Assembly (NCBI GenBank): GCA_037179385.1
Contig: CM074187.1
Coordinates: 3,100,001 to 3,164,000, forward strand
DNA: 64,000 bases
From: Holothuria scabra
Taxonomy: Eukaryota > Echinodermata > Holothuroidea > Aspidochirotida > Holothuriidae
Direction of reading: 5' to 3'
The notes under the pieces were generated by a model. The model made no database searches and was not told the DNA's origin. It was given only the letters and a program-made list of their open reading frames with translations. This document shows, one piece after another, positions 51,893 through 64,000 of this stretch (positions within the stretch are counted from its first letter, which is position 1; every line of letters begins with the position of its first letter). The position numbers and the translations under genes were made by a program.

Positions 51893-52030
51893 ATGAGTGA
51901 AGATCGCGAAGAAAGCAATTGGTCTTTGGGCATGTCAAAGGAGTCTGTAGAGCAGAAACTATGCATCATTTGTCCTGAGAAAAACATTAACAAAAGGCCA
52001 CTTGTTCTAAACCCTTGGATAGAATCCTAA
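51893..52030 (+). other. Candidate small coding segment (45 aa) with a Cys-X2-Cys motif
   Basis: An open frame of 45 codons from ATG 51893 to TAA 52028-52030, preceded by CCTTTTCAG (a possible 3' splice site). The peptide is rich in Glu, Ser and Lys and contains KLCIICPEKNINKRPL, which looks like the start of a zinc-binding domain. The composition differs from the random AT-rich frames around it. It may be a first coding exon or a relic of a longer protein gene. I do not recognise a family. Confidence 0.3.
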
Positions 52031-52084
52031 AAGAGGTTATAAATGGTTATAAATTCTGTAATATTCTCTATGTTGTAAGTATAT

Positions 52085-52690
52085 TACCTTATCCAATTTG
52101 AAAATCCCAAAATGGCTGCCATAAAGGGATCTCTCCAGATTTAAACATTGATTTTTAGTTTTCCAATACCATTACCTTTCCAAAAATGTATAAGTGCGTA
52201 AAGCTATCATGGTTTTGAAAGTAATGTAAGTTAAATAAAGTGGTTAGGGTAATAAGCGGCGGCAAAAGTAGTACAAAATATGTCTTTTACAGTGGCTATT
52301 TTGAAAATCCAAAATGGCCGCCATAAAAGCTTTTCTCCAAATTTAAACATTGACTTTCAGTTTTCTTATGCTATAACCTTTCTAAAATGTATAAATTTGC
52401 AAAGCTACTATGATTTAGAACCAAATACAATAGGTTTAGTAAAGTGTTTAAGGTAATTAAGGTCAGAAACAGAAGAAGATATGTATTTTACAGTCGCCAT
52501 TTTGAAAAACCCAAAATGGCCGCCATACAAACATCTGTTCAAATGTAAACATTAATTTTTAGTTTCCTGGAGCTATAAGCTTTCCAAAAATATATAGGTT
52601 TTATAATCTACCATGATTGCCAACGAAACATAATTTTTTGACATAGTGAACCTGACTAAATCCTGTACCAGATATCATTGTCAAAATACT
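52085..52690 (+). repeat. Tandem repeat, three ~202-bp units
   Basis: The anchor AAAATGG starts at 52109, 52311 and 52513, a constant 202-bp period. Each unit contains a GGCNGCCATA-type motif, then AAACATTGATTTTTAG-like and CTTTCCAAAAATG-like blocks. The units differ by many substitutions, so the array is old. Homologous to 48895-49085 in inverted orientation. Confidence 0.85.
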
Positions 52691-55391
52691 ACATTGGTCT
52701 TTATGTGCTTATTAGAATATCAAACGAATAGCTAAAAGAGTATTTTTGTTTAAGAAATAATAAAGAAACCACCGGTACTGTCTAATCTCTATTAGTTCAC
52801 CGGAATTTCTGGAATCAGATGGTGCTAGGCTTAAAGGGGAAGTTTTATAAAAGAATAATTTTCATATGTGAAAGAGGTACCAAATCAACGGGGTGGTGAA
52901 ATTTCAAATTCAAATCGGACATATATTTCTCGAGGTATCAGTAAATGAAGTAACTAGACTTTTGTTTCAAAGTGATTCCGAGGGCAACAAAGGATAATTT
53001 CATTTTCTCACATTGAAAAGGACTACAAGTTTCATTGAAATTCGTAGAGTAATTAACCGTTCAAAATCAAAACTTGATGTGACCTTAAACCCTTCTTTAA
53101 AATGACAGTTTTGAAACTAGTAAAAAAGAAGAGCGCGTTTTCCCCATCTCTTTCAGCTCTCTGGTACAAGCAACAACTCTTTCCAAAAAAGGTAAAGTTG
53201 GGTTATTCCTGTTTTCCGCCTTGAGAAAATAACTATATACCTATATTACACTGTGACGCTTCATGTCTTTCAGGTCGAACTCTTTCCTGAAACGGATAAA
53301 AATATGATCCCAGGTAGTATGCCAACTTCTAGACTCGGCTTACTATTTCCCAATTAAGCCTGTGCAGTTATGATGATTAGGTATTGCTGTCAGTAGCTTT
53401 CCAGTGATGCTTAGAAGAGTGTTTCCTCTGTAATTATCTACATCATCTTTCAAAAACCTTCGCCTTATAGCTAAGTTTCGAAAGCCCAGTAATCCAGCTC
53501 GTACGCTCTATACCAGTTATTATTACATTTGAAAATGTTGGTATTTAGCAATACTACAGCAGTATTGCAATTTTTCATGGTTCAATTAATAGCACCACTA
53601 AAACCCAAAATGGTTTACTGTTTTTCATTTTTGCTTTATTTGTGAGGTAACTTTCCACTCAGTAATCGCTTTATTAAATCATCAGTACTTGAAGACATGG
53701 GAAAAGTATCAATCGATGGACCATCTCGTCGTTGTAACTGTCTTCAAAAAGAGCACTAAAGTGATTCTTAAAATACTTCTTTTGGGGAAGCTAGTCTTTA
53801 TTGCTATTCTACTGCTCAGAGCCGAGGGAACAACACGCCAGTAGTATTCAGAATCCAACTTTTAAAGTTGTCTAATTTCAATGTGCAATGACTTGAAATA
53901 ATCGTGTTTGGCTTTCCCCAAGATATTTTTGTACATTTTGGAGAATATGTGAAATCCATGCTCACCTTCAAGACTCGTAAATACATTATAGGAATTGTAA
54001 CGTGCAAGGAATATTACAATTATTTGTCTGAGAGGCTGTAGCATGTTTTCAGTTAAATGAATTTGGAAGGCTTTGCTTTCATTCTTCATTACTGTTTTCA
54101 TTCAGCTGGCATGACACCGTTTACTGATATGTATATTTATTAGAGTAATACTCTGCATTTGCGTAAGACTTGCTATTGTGTATGCCTGTCTGAAGAAGTG
54201 TCCGCTTTACAGTCAACTGCTGAAGATGTCGCTCAGGCTCTCCTCCTTTAGACCCCAATCAATCATGTTGTAGATGTAGACGTCCTTTTACTCATCACCA
54301 GTCCAGAATCACCAGACCAGTTATTATTTTCAACTACTTTCGTTATGCTCCTGTACCAGTGACAAACCTCTCTCCTTTATCCCGTTTTCCGTTTGACCGT
54401 CTGTTTTTTGTTTCTGTATGTCATGTTTTTTTCCTGTCTGCTGCATCTCATTACACCCCAGCCTCGGGTCGAAAACACTCGCGTGACAGCCGCCTATAGT
54501 TCGCACGGGGACTCCACATCGCCTTTCACCAACCACTAGATTCACCAGACGACAGGGGACGCCACTTTAGAGATCAGCCAACCGAAGATACCCCCATGCG
54601 CGCCTTTGTTAAGTTATAGTCATTTGTAAGTACTAAGTACCGGTACCCTTTATTATGTTGTGAAATGCTATTTTGTGTTAGGCTGTTTTCAAGACCCAAA
54701 GGTAAAATTACATTTATTTGAACCCTTTAGATACCCTTTGTTCCAAATTTGAACATTGTAATAGAATTCTCTGCCCCTAAGTAACTAGGTTTCGCTTTAC
54801 GACAGTGATTACTAAACCAGAGGCTTAGAATTAAAGTTCATTGTCTGCTCAACCAGCAGCTTTTCAAACATTTCCTCAATGTCAACATCTAAGTTATTCA
54901 TCGTATCTTGACATACATTACCAATATTAATCAATGAGGTTTGCAAATGATTGTATTAATTGTGTCAACTCGGTTTTTGTCATTCCTTTAGCTAAACAAA
55001 CTTTGTGACTTAAAATTCAGAGTCGAATTTTTGGATCGTGAAAGTAGCAATAAGTAAGTTGAATATCCTTTCACTGAAAAATGTTTTGATATTATAATTT
55101 ATGTAAAGGCCGGGGTAAGGGAGGGGTAATCCGATATGGTGAGCTGTTGAGCCTAAGTTAATATTGCTGACCACACAATCTTCTTAGGAGTACAAAAACT
55201 ATTCCAGGTAACACGATACCATTTCTTTTACTAGCAACCATCACCCTTACAAACGTCGAACTATACACAAAAGTAATATCATCAGAATGACCAAGCCAAT
55301 TTCCTATTCATTACAGGGCTCTCACTTTCATGGTACTTTTTTTATCTTACTTTTCCAACCCGCAACTGGCAGTCAGACTCATACTATTTAA
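52691..55391. other. Unassigned intergenic DNA
   Basis: No gene or repeat edge recognised. Confidence 0.4.
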
Positions 55392-55686
55392 AGGGCCAAA
55401 CCTCTCACCCCAAACTACAATTTTGGTTCGGGGGTACCGAAATGCTCAATTGGCTCAGCCCTTTGATTGACAGCTAATTCAAACAATGCAGAGTACCAAA
55501 GCTTACATTACACTGCATGAAGGGTACTGAGAGCGTTTTGATTATATAAATTGAGATTTTTTTACCCACCTTGAAGCAATAAACTAAATTGTATCGGAAT
55601 GAGCATGAATTTCAGACAATTGTGGGAGGGGCGTAAGTAAGAAAGTTAGGAGAATGGGTACTGTTTGGGGTGAGTGAACTGGGTCT
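55392..55686 (+). mobile_element. TTAA MITE, family 2, copy 1 (295 bp)
   Basis: Flanked by TTAA (55388-55391 and 55687-55690). The termini AGGGCCAAACCTCTCACC and its imperfect mirror (GGTGAGTGAACTGGGTCT) form the TIR. It aligns along its whole length with 61777-62073. Non-coding. Confidence 0.85.
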
Positions 55687-55690
55687 TTAA

Positions 55691-56730
55691 AGTGTCAAGG
55701 GACGTTGACAACTATTTGAGTAGAAAAAGAAAATGATTTTTGTTCAATATAGGATGCTCACCTGTGATGGTCAATGATACAATGTAAAAAGTTGTAGATA
55801 CTTCTTTGACACTTTCAATATTAAGTTTTACATCTGACAAGCCAAGTATTAAAATTTCCTACGTCCAAAGTGAAATTAATTGGAGGAATAGAGGATTCAT
55901 GCATATGCCTCGCAACACGATGTTAACGGACTGACTGTGGTAAGCTTTTTCGGATAATGTATGCAATAAGTGCGGAAAAGCTCTATTGATGTTACTCGAA
56001 GTAAAAGGGAGAAAGGCTGATTATAATGGTTTTGTTTTTCCACGTGATACTTAGTTCAATGGAAACTAGTCTTTTTTTAGAATGGGTTTTTTTTTAAAAA
56101 AATGTTGTTTTATGAGAAATCAAGGGATAGATGAGGCTACATCATGTCTTCGTATGTTTTTCCCAACACTTAACGTAAATTGCAAAGCCTGGTTTGTAAA
56201 GCTGATTAACAATTTTAATCAAAATCGATGCAAACTACTTCGTCTTTTCGTCTAGATTTGCTCGAATATTCACGGGAAGTTATATGTTATTCATTGGTAT
56301 TATCCTCGCGGTTGTGACTCTTAAACGCGTAATAATCAGCTTTCCATTACCACTAACCTTCGAAACTGCCTGTCATTCCGCACAGTGGGCGTGTTTACTC
56401 TTGCGAGAGTCTCACGTTATGATTTTCGAAAAAATACCTAACCCCTAAATACCCGCGTAAGGTATTCTTAAAGACTTTTTGGAGTGTTCAAGAAGAAGAT
56501 TCCAAGAACAAATAGAGCTATCATAATCGCTCATAAGACGGCGAATTGTAAAACGGTACCATAATCGTGGAGTGAATGTACGGGACCGACTGCATAGTTA
56601 AGCATAGTTGAGTTGGGGAGGTCTAGCACGAACCGAAGACGTTAAAGATTGAACCATTTAGAAAAAAGCAAAGCCTTTCACGTTATTTAATTTGAGTCTC
56701 ACATACTCAATCGGTTATGTTAGATCCAAC
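55691..56730. other. Unassigned intergenic DNA
   Basis: No gene recognised. Confidence 0.4.
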
Positions 56731-56830
56731 ATGGAAAGTTTCATGTACACGTTTGAACAGTTGGGTAAAGAAGCGTTGAACAATCAGTTTTTCAACATAG
56801 AGAACTATTGCCCCCAGAATGGTTTTACAA
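56731..56830 (+). other. Candidate first coding exon (33 aa)
   Basis: An ATG in a good context (CAACATGG) opens a 33-codon frame starting MESFMYTFEQLGKEALNN and ending ENYCPQNGFT, followed at once by GTAAGTTA, a good 5' splice site. The peptide has a balanced composition unlike the AT-rich random frames. No family is recognised and the next exon was not found. It could equally be a chance frame. Confidence 0.25.
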
Positions 56831-57589
56831 GTAAGTTATATTATAGGGTATATAAGGGTTTTGTTAAATCCAAGTGCTACTGAAAGCTGTGTGGCAAGTT
56901 TTAAAGTACGCAATATTTGGGTATAATATTGTTTGGCCGGAAAATTTATGACCAATAATTGACCATCCTTTTATATCTTATCAGAAAATTACTATAAAGT
57001 CATTAAATTTGACAGATGATTATGTCAAAAAAAGTGGTCAGCTAAGACCTCATTGATGAATAAGATTTGGATTTGGTAGATGCAAAGTTAGCCGTAGAAT
57101 AGCAGTAAAAGTCAAGATGACATTACTTAAAGAGCAATGTTCGTACTGAAAATAAATAACGTTTTCACTATTACAAAACTAATGGAGCAACAAACAGAGT
57201 CTGCACTGTTGTGATTCAACTGCTTACTACAGATCCACTGGTATTAAGCAGGTGCATGGTCATTCATGCTCATCTACTCTTGAAGGGTAAACGGTGTAGA
57301 TTATGTGGTACTTCGTTGTTGAAGCTTCGCCATGCTAATATCTTTTAATTGCAATATCTAATTATAGAAATCAAAACAAGTACCCACCATTGCTGAGTAA
57401 AACTGTTAGGCAAAAATTTAGGTACAAATTTTAACCACTTGCAAAAATCATCACCTAACAACGTTGGCCATTTTTTGCCCAGAATCGGTCAGGGCAAAAA
57501 TTACATATTTCGACCAAGGGCTTTAAGAGCATGATCTTGCCCTAAAAATTTTCATTTTGGATTGAAGAAGCGTGGTGATAGGGAGTTGG
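56831..57589. other. Unassigned intergenic DNA
   Basis: No gene recognised. Confidence 0.4.
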
Positions 57590-57815
57590 ATAGGTTTTAC
57601 GGCCCAGTTCAAATCTATTGGTTCAAGTCGAGTCGACCACGGCCTTTTCCCAGTTGTGGCTCACTGTCTTGCATTTCCTACTCCATAACTTATGCGGAGC
57701 ATCACGCACAACGGCAGTAGGTCCCATTTTTAGAGTCTTTGGGCATATCTCAACCTGGGAGTATAATCCGGGTCTTCCGCGTGAGAGCCGGATGCTCTTA
57801 CTGTTAGACCAAACA
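57590..57815 (-). mobile_element. tRNA-derived SINE, best-preserved minus-strand copy
   Basis: The body (CGGCCCAGTTCAAATC, then TTCAAGTCGAGTCGACC, then CAGTTGTGGCTCACTG) is followed on the right by a tRNA-like head. In reverse complement the head reads GGTCTAACAGTAAGAGCATC (A-box-like) and then CCCGGATTATACTCCC (B-box-like). A further head-less body fragment lies at 57888-57925. Confidence 0.7.
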
Positions 57816-57887
57816 CGCGGTTATCAGACGCGTGGGAAAAGTGTTGGAAATGTAATGTGTGGGTCCAGAGGAAGGTGGAGCTTTACG

Positions 57888-57925
57888 GTCCAGTTTCCAA
57901 CCGACTGGTTCAAGGGTAGGTTGGG
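57888..57925 (-). mobile_element. SINE body fragment
   Basis: TTTACGGTCCAGTTTCCAAC and the following GACTGGTTCAAGG match the start of the SINE body next door. It is probably part of a partial duplication. Confidence 0.5.
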
Positions 57926-60900
57926 TACATGCAGTTAGGGTATGTGGGACCAGGGTGAGGTCGGATGGGTTATAACCAGGGAGGGATTAAGGGTGTGAAA
58001 TCGGACGGGTTTTCATGATCGAATGTTTTTTTTTTTCGTTTTGATATCACCTGTCCTCATGTACTCCCCCAGTTTGTATTAACCTGGTTCTTTTTTCCTT
58101 TTCCTTTTCTTGGGAGCACCCTTCTCGACACACCCTATGTTTTTTCAGAGTGCTTCCCTCCACAATATGTTACATCATGTAACATGTAACATTCAGCTTT
58201 TATTTTTGTACATTGTACCAATTTATGGCGACCAATACAGAGTTAATGAGGTACATGTTGAATGTAAATTCGTTTACATTTTGAGTGTAATCGCGAGATC
58301 ACTGAAACCGCGCGACTAAATTTTCTTGCTTATGTTCCTGCGCGTGTTCTATGACAACGAGCGACAACCGTTGACCTAAGCGTGAGTGCGCCTATTGATT
58401 ATTTCGTATGAGCAATTTAGCATAATCTTATTTATTACTAAGATTTCGTTGTCCCTTAGCTAATTTCAGTCTTTTGCTATTTTGTAATTACTTCAAAACT
58501 TTCATTGACAAACGTCTCGTGGTGTAATTGAGAGCTGTTCATAAAGTTTAAATGCCGAACCATTTGCCGATGCCCCAGGTATTTCTAACTCTTAAGTTTG
58601 CTTTTTTTGAATGATCACCGTTAACACCACTTAGGCATTTTCCAATAACGACACTGAAATGATCCTCTCGACCATGATTTCAAATCGTTTTTCCATCTAA
58701 ACAGTACCCATCAATACGAACTTTCACACAGAGTCAGACAATGTTTTACACCCCCAAGTAAAGAATTATGGTGTGCACCTTTACATTACGAAGCTCCCCT
58801 TCTATTAATTAGTTTGAAGAGTGCTCTCAAAATTCATCTTGGTCTCGTCACTCCTTGACAAGGTTTGTTTTTTGGGGTTAAAAATGAGTCTCTACTTGTG
58901 ATTCATTACTGCACTTTTCTTTGTTCTTTTATACACGAAAATTATTGATAGGAAAGACAAGAAAAGCTTTACCTTCATCTAGTTTGTTTTCTATTTTGTT
59001 TTACGTACTTTTACGAACCTTACGTACAGACTAGGGATGGGAAAGTTAAGGAGAAGGAAATATTGGGCATGTTGTGTACTTGATATGTATTTGGCCCTGT
59101 GGGAATTCCAGACAAAACATTGTTTAATTAATACTCCTACAGTCTGGAGACGGTAAGGACTCGATGAGACACTATCATGTTGGTACCGTAGGTATTATAA
59201 TAAGGTGTGAAATTTGAGATAATGAAAAGTATGGTTGCGAGTTGTCAAGTTCGAGCTCGTTCATAACTCTTGTAATAAATTTTGGAAAGGGAAGCTAAAG
59301 GCGCAACTTAAAAGAGAGTCTGAATTGTTTAATATTGATAAAAGCTATTTTTCATTTCTTACATTTGTACAATGTAAACACAACATATATCCATTTAAAA
59401 ATTGTATCATCGTTCGTTGCCTTAGGCATGACAATTACTTCCAGCTAGACAGTGTATCCATGACATTTCCAAAGACGATAAAAAAAAAAATACTGTAAAC
59501 GGTAAATTATATCCATCACTTTCCTGGTAGTAGGAAAACGTTATTTAGGTTCACAAAACCAAACATGTGGCGATGACAACCACTTAAAGGCATACTGACG
59601 TTTACCAGCACCTCGCCATGTTTGTGTAATACCTTATCCCGTATTTCTCCTGTAACATGCGAATAATTGATTCTGGTCAGTTCCTTACTTAAGAAGTATG
59701 ACGTTAATCTTGATCTTTTATTTTGAAGGTAATTGCGGTATAAGAATAGTAAGACAGCAACCTGGTAACGTAACTGAACGCTGTTGCAGTCAATGGTAGA
59801 GTGCATTTAAATGTGAAAGACAGATGCTAGATTACCAGTACATGTAACCACTGAGTCGTTTTAATGGTTTATGTGTTCTTGTCCATAAAACATTTAGATC
59901 CTCTTTAATCTGACACATGTTTTCTGTTCTAAGCTGATGAATGTGTTCTGTGCATGCTTTCTTCCAAGAAACGGCTGTGAACAATTTGGCGCCAGAAGAG
60001 ACGAAAAAACACAAACAGAAAGTTGGGAATCTATGTTTAGAAATTCCTTTCAAAGCGATACTTTTACGAGAGAAAACACCTTTTTAACTTGATGGAATAT
60101 CTTAGACTGAAAAGTAAAAGACATCTGCTGAAGACGTTTTGAAACGAAAAAACGTCTAGGCTATTTTAAAGTTTCGGCAGTACACATTTTACCGAGTGAC
60201 GTACATAATGACTGCTATAAATAAGAAGTAAGGTAAGAATTGTTGGCGAAACAATGATACCACCTCATTCAAAGATAAATAATGGAACTCATTCTGTGTT
60301 TTGTATGATTGATGGTTGGAAAAATAATCTGCGGTTGCTGCATAAAATACATGAAGGCTATGCAATATGAAGTCAGACTCATTTTATCACTTGACAAAGG
60401 TGGAGTCGGATTAAAGAAAGTGGTCTTACAGAAACTGTTTATTCCACATTCCTCCCTTAAATCGGAAAAGAAAGTAAAAAAAAAAAAAAAAACCATGAAT
60501 ATCTAGCGGTTGCAATTTGGTATCGGTCATGGAAGCTGTCACCACAAAGAAAAAGCTCACTCAAGATTAGAATTTGGGCAGGCGTTTTATAGCTGACAAA
60601 TTGAAACGGTTAACGTAGCAACTGCTTATTCTCATCTGTAGAACCTTCTTTGTCTTCTCATGTGCTTTTTTTTTGTTTTTAAAGGGCACACCACCTTAAA
60701 TACTACGTCTAACAAATTTCGACAATTGATTCAAATTACCTTCAACAGATGTAGCACCTTGTTCCACGAAATTTTATTGTTATCTAATCAACTTGATATA
60801 AATTGAACTACAAGGCTAAAATGCAATGACAGGTTGTATCGGTCATCTGTTTTCTGTAAACCAAGTTAATTGTAGTGCAAAAGATCTCCTAACCATAAAT

Positions 60901-61776
60901 ATTAATGATAGATTTTTTTCGACCTACTTATCAAACCCACGCGACGACACAATACTGATTTGTCTTCTACATAGTTCCCCTATGATTCAAGTACACGTTT
61001 CTTGAGGCACCTTTTGGGTCATTTTATACTTGATTTGACAGTTGCATCGCTTAGTCAGCGTATCATCCTCGACTGGTAGTTATTGCGGTGTATAAAGTAC
61101 AATGTAAACATTTCTCTGCTGAGATGTACTTGACCAGTAGTGGTAATTAGATATGGCTTTCTGTACTGGAACGAGGGAAGAGAAAATTGCTCCCTGTAAG
61201 AAGAACCTGTAAAAATTGTATGCCTTAGCATGTGAAAATTTACTGTTCACAAAAGTCAAAATACTTCCATTAGGTTTTTCTCTCTGATAAGCGCAATTTT
61301 GAAGAAAACAAGGTAACATTTCAAACTGTTAAAATTACCAAACTACGTTGTGGAACTCAATATTCAATCATGGAAGAAGGTAGTACTTTCATGCTTCGAC
61401 CAGATCAAAGTAATCTGATAAGTTACTTCTTTGGGGGCACTGGCAGGGATACAAAGTGAAAAGGTCAATAGAGGTATATTTTATATTATCATTAATGCTT
61501 CTTCCTTAGGTAGCCGTGGTCTGTCCTGTCTAACTAAAATGGGTATAACTGTTTTGAAATTCTCTCAATTATCTCCTTAAAATTGCTTCAAGGACTGCCT
61601 GTTCTTCAAGGTCGATTCCCCTTTATGCCATCAAAAGTGGGTTATTTTACATTTTTAAAAAGCATTCTGATAATGAACTTTGCAATGAAATCCAAATAAT
61701 TTCAAAGTGTCGTCCATCATGTTTAGTCCAACAAACGTGAAACCTAAGATTTTTCATGGGTATTGTTGTCATTTAA
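57926..61776. other. Unassigned intergenic DNA
   Basis: No gene recognised. It contains only short frames and an A run near 60476-60493. Confidence 0.4.
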
Positions 61777-62073
61777 AGGGACAATCCTCTCACCCGAAAC
61801 TACACTCCTAGTATAGGGTAACAGAAACTCTCAATTGGCTCCGGCTTTTTGATTGACTGCTAATTCAAACAATGCAGAGTACCAATGCTTATATTTCACA
61901 GCATGAGCTGTTCTGAGATTGTTTTGATAATACACCTTGAGCTTTCTATACTCACCCTGAAGCAATAAAATGAGATTGTGTCTGAATGAGGGTGAATTTC
62001 AGACAATTGTGGGAGTGGCTTAATTAAGAAGGTTGGGAGAATTGGTACTGTTTAGGATGAGAAAATTGGGCCT
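61777..62073 (+). mobile_element. TTAA MITE, family 2, copy 2 (297 bp)
   Basis: Flanked by TTAA (61773-61776 and 62074-62077). It aligns with 55392-55686 in the same orientation, sharing blocks such as TTCAAACAATGCAGAGTACC and AATTTCAGACAATTGTGGGA. Confidence 0.85.
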
Positions 62074-62077
62074 TTAA

Positions 62078-64000
62078 AGAACTCTTGAAAAAAATTTGAA
62101 ACAAGTTCCAATTTTAAAATGTATTTAAAAAAAAACATGTACAGCTGTTATTTTTATGACCTGTGTAAGAATCTCCGAGAGAGTGTCATTTTTGAAAAAA
62201 AAAAAAAACAATCCTCGATAAGTTCTTGCACGTGGGACAAAGAGTCTCACTATGGGCAAAATAGTACCATTTCACCGATGTTCACTACTACATATTCTAC
62301 AAGTGACAACGAATACGCTCGTTGTTCATGAAATAGGGCGCAATGATATCGTATTTGTCTGTAGATTCCACAAACGTTTGACAAGACGTTATGCTAACAA
62401 AGCAGTTCAGACGCAGGTGAAAGTTCTATTTTCAAAGGGGAACTTGTTTTATTCCCTAATTTATCCTACACATGAATAAAATACACCGTCGTGAGTAGTA
62501 CATTTTGTGTAACTGGACTATAATATTTATCAGTCTTCAGATCACCATTTGGCAATAAGAAACTAAAGTTATGTGTCTTGTATTCATCCATACATCTGCC
62601 AAAAAAATGCATTTAGACTCAAAAAAAAAAAAACTAAAGCAGGACGTGTGACATACACAGCTTTAAATAGGCGCAAACAAGTTTAACGTATGACATACTT
62701 TTAAGTTGTAATGGACGTATGTAATGCCTGAAGGTATCTGCATCCTTTCGCCCTTATACTTTCTCTTTGCAGAGATCAGTCCTAGAGTGGATGTTAAATG
62801 AGGCTTTCACGTATTTAAAGCCACGACTGTGGATATTTTCGGCCATGTGCTCTTTTCGGCAATGATTTGCATCCCATTTGGTAAAAAAATTGTGCACCTA
62901 TAGGGAATGATGACTCACCTGTTTAGCATAGAAAATTGTGTAGTAGTACACCGGTTCCCAGCAAAACCTTGAGAGGAAGGACTGTACTCAGAAACCGTTA
63001 TATTAATTGATTCGAAAAATCGAAGGTATTTTATTTTGAAATATCAGTTGAAGGTATAGTTTCAAATTCGTAGGCAATGGTAGCTTTTCTCTGGGCGCTC
63101 CTTAATGACATTCGACTATCAAGCATTCTAAATATTAGAGAAATATACACATTTTTGCTCTAGGGAAAACACGTTTCTCTTTTCATCCCTTTGTAGCTTC
63201 AGGTCACAGAATAAATGATACAGAATAAACTCCCTCTTCCATTTCATCTCATTCCCCTACGGAAAAGAACAAAATGGGACCGTTGCGCAGGTTACAAATG
63301 GTATGTTGTGGGTGATTATTTCCCATCTGTAAAGATGTAGATTTAATATTAGCATATCCTTTGTGTATGAAACAAAACTTCAGACAACGCGATTTTACTG
63401 AAAGTTCATGTCTACATGAATTTTTCTTACTAGATCTGAAGGATGGCTCACTGTTATAAACGAAGGCATGGATTGATCATGCTCGAAATATTACTACGAT
63501 ATCTGTCAAGGGTAACGTCTGACTTGAAAACATGAGGTAGACATATCAAATCACTCCTCGACGACACGCACGTCACCGAGGCGTTCTACTCATGCCAAAA
63601 CATTTTGGTTGAAGAAATCTTGACGGAAACAAGGGTTTGGATCGTTTCTGAAGTAAAGATCATGTATCATGTAAAGCTGATGGAACAAACGCTGAAAGAA
63701 TGCTTGTGGAGAACTCTTCCCTCTACAAGAGGACTTGCAAAATGCGTCATCCTCTGAGATATCAGAAACAAAATGGCTCTCTTTGAGATGTATCGACAGC
63801 TACTTGTGACTTGACAGTGTAAAGGAGCTAAATCTGCGACACCTTTTAGGTATACACATATAATCGCTTTGACGTTGGAACGGGAATGAAGGTTCTATGA
63901 TCTAAGTGTGTATGTTCTTCGGTGTGACATTTAATGAGCCCCTACGATTTATATCGACATGTCATATAATTGAGATGGAGCAGGAATATTATATCTTTCA
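62078..64000. other. Unassigned intergenic DNA
   Basis: No gene recognised. Short A runs lie near 62197-62209 and 62621-62633. Confidence 0.4.

Overview
This is a 64-kb piece of AT-rich metazoan nuclear DNA, most likely from a marine invertebrate. I infer this from six Penelope-like retroelement (PLE) copies, tRNA-derived SINEs, TTAA-, TAA- and 8-bp-TSD MITEs, long (TA)n tracts and no dense coding; the phylum cannot be fixed from the window. I see no complete host gene, no rRNA or functional tRNA gene, no CRISPR array and nothing bacterial. Apart from transposon reading frames, the only coding-like signals are three short candidates: possible exons at 33087-33150 and 56731-56830, and a 45-codon ORF at 51893-52030.

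Layout. 0-16 kb is gene-poor. It holds PLE-1 (3104-4184, between two TA tracts), a TAA-flanked Harbinger-like MITE (5669-6389), a dispersed repeat pair (6622-7090 and 9897-10290), an hAT-like element with an exact 8-bp TSD (12692-14081), and two copies of a 360-bp TTAA MITE in opposite orientation (14687-15045 and 15511-15870). 16.2-20.9 kb holds two PLEs, PLE-2 (+) and PLE-3 (-), which meet tail to tail at a 198-bp TA tract. 21-35.6 kb is repeats and unassigned DNA. 35.7-41.3 kb is a second PLE cluster: PLE-6 (+) and PLE-4 (-) converge on another TA tract, and PLE-4 is fused behind PLE-5 (-). 41-64 kb holds SINEs, a GC-rich hairpin cluster, TIR elements, a 202-bp tandem repeat and two copies of a second TTAA MITE.

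The PLEs fall into three subfamilies by protein similarity: A (PLE-1, PLE-5), B (PLE-2, PLE-4) and C (PLE-3, PLE-6). Where enough remains they show the PLE order: N-terminal region, reverse transcriptase, cysteine-rich linker, GIY-YIG endonuclease. None is complete and most carry frameshifts or stops, so they look like dead copies; PLE-3 keeps the longest open frame.

The most interesting signal is at the PLE 3' ends. Each of the five 3' ends that borders a TA tract has a hammerhead-ribozyme-like fold 55-101 nt before the tract. Four share one layout: 5-bp stem I, 7-nt core, one extra A, stem II, GAAA, two bases, U, H, then stem I again. Their stems differ in sequence but stay paired. In PLE-1 the core carries G at position 3 and C at position 8 in place of C and G, which looks like a natural swap of the 3-8 core base pair. 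All five long TA tracts in the window border PLEs, suggesting (TA)n is the insertion target. As (TA)n reads the same on both strands, this could also explain the two tail-to-tail pairs.
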